DNA of 64,000 nucleotides. Origin: Thereva unica. Taxonomy: Eukaryota > Arthropoda > Insecta > Diptera > Therevidae. The translations under genes and the position numbers were made by a program. Shown here one piece after another: positions 56,990 through 64,000 of this stretch. The DNA is taken from NCBI GenBank assembly GCA_949987705.1, contig OX465284.1, positions 114,807,163-114,871,162 on the forward strand, given 5' to 3'. The notes under the pieces are model-generated. The model had not been told where the DNA came from, did no database searches, and saw only the letters and a list, made by a program, of their open reading frames with translations. Every line of letters starts with the position of its first letter. Position 1 is the stretch's first letter.

Positions 56990-59900
56990 CAAAGTCTACC
57001 AAAGCACTTGAAATCCAGGTACATAGCCATAACATCGAAATCACAGCTGTATAAGAAGATTCTTTTAACCCTACTCTCAAGTGTCGAATCAAGACGCGAG
57101 ACATTGGTCTTTTTGATTTGTTCGAGTGTAACGAATGTGACGTTGGCGATAGCAACCTGTTCGTCAATTCCTTGTGGCAGGATTTATGGGATGTTTCAGG
57201 ACGGTAGAATAAACTACTGCTTGAAAGATGTTTTCAATTGTTGAACTTGGTGATATCGGTACAAAATTAGGACCGGTGCAGAGAGAAGTTGTTATAGACC
57301 AAGACTGGATCCGGGTCTGAGAGCAATTGTGGAATGCCAATGTACGAATCATTGACCCCTTACGGCGATATTTTCCTACCTCGCCATGTCGCACATCTTT
57401 AGTTCGACACTCACAAATTCATCGACAACGTTGTCATTTCGACTCATTGAGCCAGTGTATACGAAGGGACGAAACTTTATTGCAATTGTCATCACAGCGA
57501 TTGTTCCACTGCAATAAGCGATCTCCTAGCCTCTACGGAAATATTACAGCTGAAATACTGAATTGGTCCGCTCGATTCAGTTCATCTGGCTACAGCTGTG
57601 TTTATTCGAATATGGTAAAAGAAACTGGAACTGAATTTCGAATAATGAAATCAATCAATAGCAGATTGATGGAAGTTTAACAATTACACCGGAATTAAAG
57701 AGAGAAAGTTTTATAACTTTGGTGATGTAAAGTACGGCATTCGTCTATGAAATTTGATTCATTGGTAGTACTGCCAACAAAAATCCAATTAAAAGCAAGA
57801 ATACTTCAAGAGAGGAGATGTTAAATAACAACGACTGCGTTTGGAAGCAAGCTTCGGCTGTATAAACTATTGAAATAACAATAAAATAAGTTCAGAAACT
57901 TGCATCCTTCTGGCGGAACATATACCAAACAAAAACTTGTTCACAATGAGCAGTTCGTAAACGTCTTTATCAAAAATTTTCACCTCCTTGAAGATTGTTC
58001 ATTGTGAAACGAGAAGAACAAAGCATAAATTCTCTCTCTTTTTGAACAACACACCCTTTACAGCAATATTTATCAAAAAAAAAAACCTTCAACAATTTTC
58101 ATGATTCCCTTAAGAGAAATAAAATTCAACGAAGTAGAGATTCTTAATATTTCAAGAGTAAACAAAATCCAAATCAATAAACAAAATTTTAAACAAAAGC
58201 AGAAATTTGAATGAAAACCAAAAGGAAAATACCGAAATAAAAAACCCCGAATTTTTTTTTTTTGTTTTTGTAAAAGCAAACAACCCCAAAAAATGTTCCC
58301 CGTGATCCCTTGCAGAGGTGGATGGAAACTTCTTGGCGTCGATATCGATGGCAATGGCTACATGACCAACAGTGGAGAACACGGAATGAATTTAATTATT
58401 CAAAAAACGCTGTCCAATTTGAGTTTTCAATTTTCGGTTGAATGAATTGAGGTGGCCAATAGCACGGCGCTCTGGATTGGCATTCATGGCACCGTGGCTC
58501 CATGAGAAAGAAAAATCATCCCCCAGGCGCCGCAACGTGTACTACAGTGCTACAACCAACGTGTCCACTTGGCGGCGGTGGATGTGACGAGGGGGTGGAA
58601 TCCCGTCTTGAAAGAAATCTCTGCTTTATTTCTTTTTATTTCCTTTGTTTTTCCGTAGTGGAGCTAATTCAAATCACCAAACCGACTTTAAGCAACTTAG
58701 CTACCGACTGTTATTACTGATGCATAATTAAAATTCCAGAAAGATTCGGGAGGGGCATTTGTCATTAACAGGAATTTTCACTTCTGGCTCCGGCCGGGAA
58801 TACAGCAGGGGCGCAAGGACAAACATCCCCGGCAACAACAGCTGCTCCCTTAAAAATTAGTCAACGACAATAAAATGAAAATAATTAACAACACGCAATC
58901 ACTCCTTAAGCACTGCGCACTCTAGGGGTTGCTTAACTTTTTGAATAAGGAGCAGCAACAACAACAAAAAAATTGGAATATCCTTTTTTGGATCAATTTC
59001 GAGGAGGTAAAGCTTGGCATGTCGAGCATAGAGCAGGACGGCCAAATCAAAGCGCATCGCATATTCTCGAGTCCATTAAAAACCTGCATTTTAAGTGAGT
59101 GTGGCTCCTGCATGAAGGATGTGCCTTCCTAAAAATAACCGACCACAAGACTGGAGACTCAAAAATTTATGCACATAATGCGATCTTCCACACAAAGGCA
59201 TTAAGTCTAAAAAGGACATGCAATATTTACACTCCCTCCGGCAGATGCATCTCAAAGGACCAATAAATCCAGTGATTAAAGCACAGACTTCATCTTCTCC
59301 AGGACAAAGATAAATTTTTGCGCCCCCCACCCACGATCCCTGGAGCAGACCCTCCTTGAAGGATGAGAGAATGCTGAGCGATAATTTCACACGACCCCCT
59401 TGCGGTAGCACCACGAGGAGGGATTGCATTTTCGTGGAAACTTATGCTACTATCCTCATGCTGTGATGGGTATCCTGAGAACGTATGCTTAAACGGAATT
59501 CTGTATGTATAAGTAGGAAGGTGTGTGTGGGTCTGACGGTGTTTGGCGTTCTGGTGTACCCGATGTTTTTGCCCGGGGTATGCGACAACAGAGGAGACTG
59601 CTGCTGATGATGCCTTCCGAATGAACGCTAATGTCGTCACGTTTTCTTAACTTTTATCTCGTCCTTAATTAAGGACCTTCCTGCAGTAATCTCGTTATAT
59701 CAGATATGGACAGTTAACATGTCTTGTGCTGTGCTTAAGGTTTAGCTGCTCTACGCTAAAAATTGCATTTTTGGAGAGTGTTTGTTGTGCAGTTTCCTTG
59801 CAGTTTTGTTTGTTTGTGTAGGAGGGGTGTGGGTATAATTTACAATTTCAAAATATGTCGAGCTTATGAATTACTACTGGCGCCTCTGTTACTGGTTTTT

Positions 59901-61945
59901 CATGTGGCAGTTCTAATCTCTTTGTACTACCATTTTGAACACACCTCGTATAGTCCGCACCATAAAAGAAGGGAAAAGAGCGCGCATGTGCAATTGTGAT
60001 TGAAAACATACATGAGCCGGTTATTTGCACTTTTAAACAAACAGTGTGATATTGTTCGCTTGTGGGAGCTTCAGACTCTCACTTCGGATGGAAATACCGA
60101 TTGCGAATTCCCTTCTTTTACGGCGCGGGCTTTACATGTTTTCGTCTAAGATAAAGATTAGCGACTCAACTGAAATATTTTTTTTCTACTAATAGACTAC
60201 TCTGAAATGTAGTCACTGCTAGGTTCAAGTCTTGTTACTAAACATAATTTTGACACAAGGCGTTATCCACGAAGAATATAAGAATTTACTTTAAAGACCG
60301 CGAGTTTCATTTTTTAGTTCCTTGCCCGTGGCAAGGAAACATTGTTCTGGGTGCCCCCTTCCCCAAAAAGCTCGTGCCCCAAAGCCATGTAGTCACTTTT
60401 TTTTACAAAAAATGAGTGAGATCTTTGGAGGATGAGTCGGATGGAGGCAATGTATTAGGAACATAAACGAGAAAAGACACGTACCAGGGCAGTGATGACG
60501 AGCCATAAGGCCCAAGAACTGGTTCTCAAAGGAGGTTTCGGTTTTCTGGCGAGCAAGGACAGTGGGTCAATTCGCTTGTGGAGCGAAGCTGAACCTAGAG
60601 GCGTTACGAAAGATCAACTATGCTAAGCGACCGAACTGAATGAACATTAAATAAATAAAATATAAAGAGTCTTGCGATTCATCGAACGACATAGTTTGGG
60701 AGCTGAGAAATTAATTCCTGCTACCAGACCAGGACTCGAGAGAGAATTTCGCAGGAAGATGCAAGGAAAGGACGTGGTAATTGAGATTATATGGCATTAA
60801 TAAGGAATATGTTTTCGCGAATGAGTGATCCCTTTCGGAAACCCAGCACCTAAAATCCTCAAACATTCATCCCTTCTAGCACACACAATTAGCTCTGACA
60901 GAAGTCGAATCAGTAAGTCAGCTGGTACTATTGGGACGTCAACTGGAAGCCATTCGAGTTTAAAAAGGGGTCTTTTTCCAAACATTCTCCAGACATAACC
61001 AGACTTTTTCAATGTTACTGATTTTAGGAAACCTGACAATAAGATGACCGTTCGTGAAAAAAATATTAAAAAAATACTGAACTTGTACTTCTTACAGTTT
61101 GATGCTGGAATGTTAGTGAAACAGATATTATTTAAAGTATTCTTCTCCAATCTAAACTCCTTATTAATAGTCCCAAAAAATAAAACTGAAATTTACGCAC
61201 CATTACCGAACAACTTTAAAAAAACACAACTTTAAAATCACTTTTCAATCATCCCTTCTCCCCCTTCCAAAAAACAAAAAAAAAATACCAAATATTTTTT
61301 AAATAACTCCTCTTAAACAGTCCCGACCACCATCTCCAGTCTAATTCTTAATCAAGTCATATTTCTCTCGCTCTGGCTATAGTACGTACAAGAAAACGCG
61401 CAAAGACAATTTTTGGTTATGCAAATTATTTTGGATAAGAAGAAGTTAAAACCATATGGCACCCCCATAATTTTGGCGGCGTAAACGTTCCACCACCAAA
61501 ACCAACCACCAACAGAGAAGTACAGAAAAAAAAAACGACGAAAATAATTTCACTGATGCTGTCCTGATTATGCATGCAAAGCGAAATCCAAATTTTATAT
61601 TCAAAGTACAATTTGGTGGCTGGAAATTTCTTCTTAGTCGACGAGTCCTGCTGTTGTGGTTTTGGGAGAGCTATGCAGAAAATGCAATGTTTCAAGGATG
61701 TCGATTCCATTGGCTGTGTGTGGTACTGTGCAAGGACTTTATCTCTATTTAGATTTAGGCCTGAGTTTTGCAATTTTAAGGGTGGATTTTGTAACAGTTG
61801 TGTAATTGCTAATAGATTGGGGGATGGTGTTTACCAATTACATATTTGTAAGGTTTTCATAATTTGCTAGAGTAGAGAAGGACTTTTGATAAGATCATAT
61901 TTTTGAGATGGACATGATGTTTTCATTACTTCGTTTTTACAATTT
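56990..61945. other. Mostly unique non-coding stretch
   Basis: No transposon signature was recognised over about 5 kb. Unrecognised frames include 57327-57680 (plus, 117 codons), 59091-59429 and 59290-59640 (minus, 112 and 116 codons, overlapping), 60797-61150 (minus, 117) and 61426-61773 (minus, 115). None shows a domain that I can name. A degenerate B-box-like AGGTTCAAGTC lies at about 60220. This is the longest low-repeat part of the window. Confidence 0.35.
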
Positions 61946-61974
61946 AAAATACTTGAGATTTGTGTTATAAATAG

Positions 61975-62685
61975 CACAAAACCAATGCCAAATAATACCA
62001 AACTAATGGCAAACAACACTAATTAACTCCAAATAACACCTATTCACACCAGGCAACTCCACTAGTATTTACACCAGATATCCTAAATTAATGACAAATA
62101 TCACCAAACTATTAAAAAATGTCACTAATTAACACCACATAACTCAATTAACTCCGTAAAAATCAAACAACTCCATTTTATATGATAACACCAATTGACA
62201 CCACATAACACCACACCACCAGAACGGCGAATAACACCAAACAAACGGAAAATAACATCTAATAACACCAAATTAATTCCAAATAACCGAGTTAACACCT
62301 CATAACACCTAATTAACACCAATTAACACTAAAAATATCTAATAACACCACATAACTCCACTAATATTTGCACCAGATATCATAAATTAATAACAAATAA
62401 CATCAATCTAATAAAAAATGTTCCCAATTAACACCAAACACCTCGATTAACTCAAAATCAAAGCAACGCCTTTTTATATTATAGCACCAATTAACACCAT
62501 ACAACACCTCAACGCACTCCGCTGAATAGCCCCAAATTAAAGTCAAATAACAACTAATAACATCAAACTAATAACAATAAGTAACACCAAATTACATCAA
62601 TTAACACCAATTAACGCCAATTAACACCAATTAACACCAATTAACACCAAAAACACCTATTAACACCAAACATCAATTTTTTGCA
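61975..62685. repeat. AACACC-rich satellite with 298-bp higher-order period
   Basis: The basic theme is AATTAACACC or AATAACACC, repeated dozens of times with drift. At 62592-62650 it becomes an almost perfect 10-bp array (AATTAACACC). On top of this, the segment from 62055 (AACTCCACTAGTATTTACACC) returns at 62353 in the same order over roughly 150 bp, which gives a 298-bp duplication. The C's lie almost all on the plus strand, so there is strong strand asymmetry. The 65-codon minus frame here is a repeat artefact. Confidence 0.85.
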
Positions 62686-62689
62686 AAAC

Positions 62690-63145
62690 ATGTCAAACTC
62701 CTACAGCCTACAGCAATGAAAACTACTAAAAAAGTTTCAACCAAACAGACATCACTACAGGCTGGCTGATTAGAATAATCGGTATCAAAAGAACTAGTAG
62801 AAACCGACATTATAGTAGAGTTATTTGAATATCTAGGAAACATGGAGGCGACCTATAAATATTTCTTATTTTATAGATGGTCTTTTTAGAGTATGAACGC
62901 AGCCTGCATACAGCTAACCAAGGTAAGCTTTGGCGTCATTACGCTTATTAGAGAAATGATGATGACATAGTCCACAGGCTCAACCGTCACATTACCTACT
63001 TACGGTTTCCAATCGAACCCTGCTCAACTTATTGTGATAGGTAACCTTGTTACTGGTAAATTGAGCAGACCCATACATGATAGTATAGAATCTTGCAGTC
63101 AGGGGAGTTTAAGACACGGTAAAACATTTTCTTCGAGTCACTTGT
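62690..63145. other. Non-coding stretch
   Basis: Nothing was recognised in this stretch. Confidence 0.3.
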
Positions 63146-63149
63146 GAGT

Positions 63150-63252
63150 TTCCGTCGATGTTCCGTCGACAATGTTGCTACGAGGAATCGAACTTTAATC
63201 TCCGGGCTTGTAGTTGGGCGCATTAACTCCTAAGTTGGCGGACACACATTAT
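63150..63252 (-). mobile_element. tRNA-derived SINE, copy 8
   Basis: Minus strand: CCGCCAACTTAGGAGTTAATG (A-box region), CGCCCAACTACAAGCCCGG, and the B-box relative AGTTCGATTCC. The head is more divergent than the other copies. The body is uncertain. Confidence 0.6.
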
Positions 63253-63254
63253 AC

Positions 63255-64000
63255 TTTAGATAACACTGTTACTAGACCCGCATTAACCAGAATCTTTTGA
63301 TTTGACTCTGCTCTTAATAAGATCCTTAAAAGCTTATGGTCGATATGGGGCTATCCGAATTTCAGGTTGGTAAAAGTTGGAGCGCATTGCATCATACTTC
63401 AACTTCATCACATACCCATAAAATAGAGCCTACCTTGAACGCCAAAACCCATCCATCTAATACTTAACTTCAAAACCACAATAGACGAGATGATAAAATC
63501 CATACCATAAGTTCATATTTTCGAAAATGGCGTAATTTTTTTATTACAGCGTAAAGATATCTTAATGCTTTGAAGCGCCATAAATTTTGAAAAGTTAATC
63601 TGCTTTTGGCGAAGACACGCATTCCCCCATAATAAAGAGTAATGATGGCACAATAGAGCAGAGAGAGCGAGCAGAACAGTGGCTTCGGGGATGAATCAAG
63701 TATTTATAAAAAGCCATAAAATTTGAAATGGGGTGTTAGACCAAAGCGAACAGGGAACATTACTTCATTGTGTCGGTGCCGGTGGTGGTCGGTCCTCGGC
63801 TAAAAGTCTTTAGTGCGGCATTTCGTGGTTTTTGCATAAAAGATTTTCCCTTAAAATTTACGACTTTCACCTCTTTTCAGTCTGTTTTTCATACTTAAGA
63901 TCTTAGGGTGTCGGTGGCTAATATTTTAAGATGTTCAAGGTTCACATTTTGAGGTATTAAAATGCCTTAGTTGATAACTTCAAAATTTATATCCTTACCA
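63255..64000. other. Non-coding stretch, low repeat content
   Basis: The sequence GCCATAAATTTTGAAAA at 63577 is echoed by GCCATAAAATTTGAAAT at 63712, and TTTGCATAAA occurs at 63831. These are Hox/Caudal-type (TTTATGG) and related words. The block may be regulatory. Confidence 0.3.

Noticed and set aside
60190..60250. AGGTTCAAGTC near 60220 as a further SINE
   Set aside because: The A-box region and anticodon-like loop cannot be recognised.

Overview
This window reads as non-coding, repeat-dense nuclear DNA of an insect, most likely a fly. It is AT-rich, has no operon-like gene packing, and carries a typical insect mix of transposons: non-LTR retrotransposons of Jockey/CR1-like and RTE-like type, a mariner relic, a ZMYM1-like hAT element, Harbinger-like MITEs, a copia relic and a tRNA-derived SINE. 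The fly assignment is inference. I found no host gene that I can support, no rRNA or functional tRNA gene, and no CRISPR array. Most open frames are short and look like chance or pieces of dead transposons.

Layout. 1-7 kb: mostly unique AT-rich DNA with two dispersed-repeat blocks (about 1.73-2.10 and 2.70-2.97 kb) and one SINE. 7-11.7 kb: a SINE, then three non-LTR relics in both orientations. 12.1-13.6 kb: a 1.5-kb foldback element whose long arms are almost identical. 14.6-19.8 kb: an RTE-like relic, a Harbinger-like MITE with TAA duplications, a mariner relic and two more MITE/hairpin elements. 21.6-23.6 kb: a stack of insertions, in which a GC-rich terminal-inverted-repeat element with a 21-bp minisatellite sits inside one LINE, which sits beside or inside another, all between sequences resembling the two ends of an RTE-type repeat. 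25.8-29.3 kb: a SINE, a copia relic, and a 1.9-kb Harbinger-like element carrying a damaged second copy of the foldback family and a degenerate array of about 70/140-bp period. 31.8-34.3 kb: LINE RT relics around an unexplained 144-codon frame. 36.7-38.1 kb: a hAT element with perfect 14-bp termini and a perfect 8-bp target duplication, holding a deleted ZMYM1-like transposase. 41.6-42.7 kb: a LINE endonuclease relic and a 170-bp direct repeat flanking a palindrome-ended insert. 44.7-45.6 kb: the best-preserved coding remnant, 288 open codons of a LINE reverse transcriptase. 50.4-57 kb: further LINE relics and a tRNA-Leu-like primer-binding sequence. 62.0-62.7 kb: an AACACC-rich satellite with a 298-bp higher-order repeat.

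The elements do not work together as a pathway. They record successive insertions: the SINE family has at least eight copies, and several elements are nested, which gives relative ages. Between them lie stretches of about 0.3-5 kb that look like unique intergenic or intronic DNA, some with POU-octamer or homeodomain-like motifs that could be regulatory. All calls come from reading by eye, without database searches.
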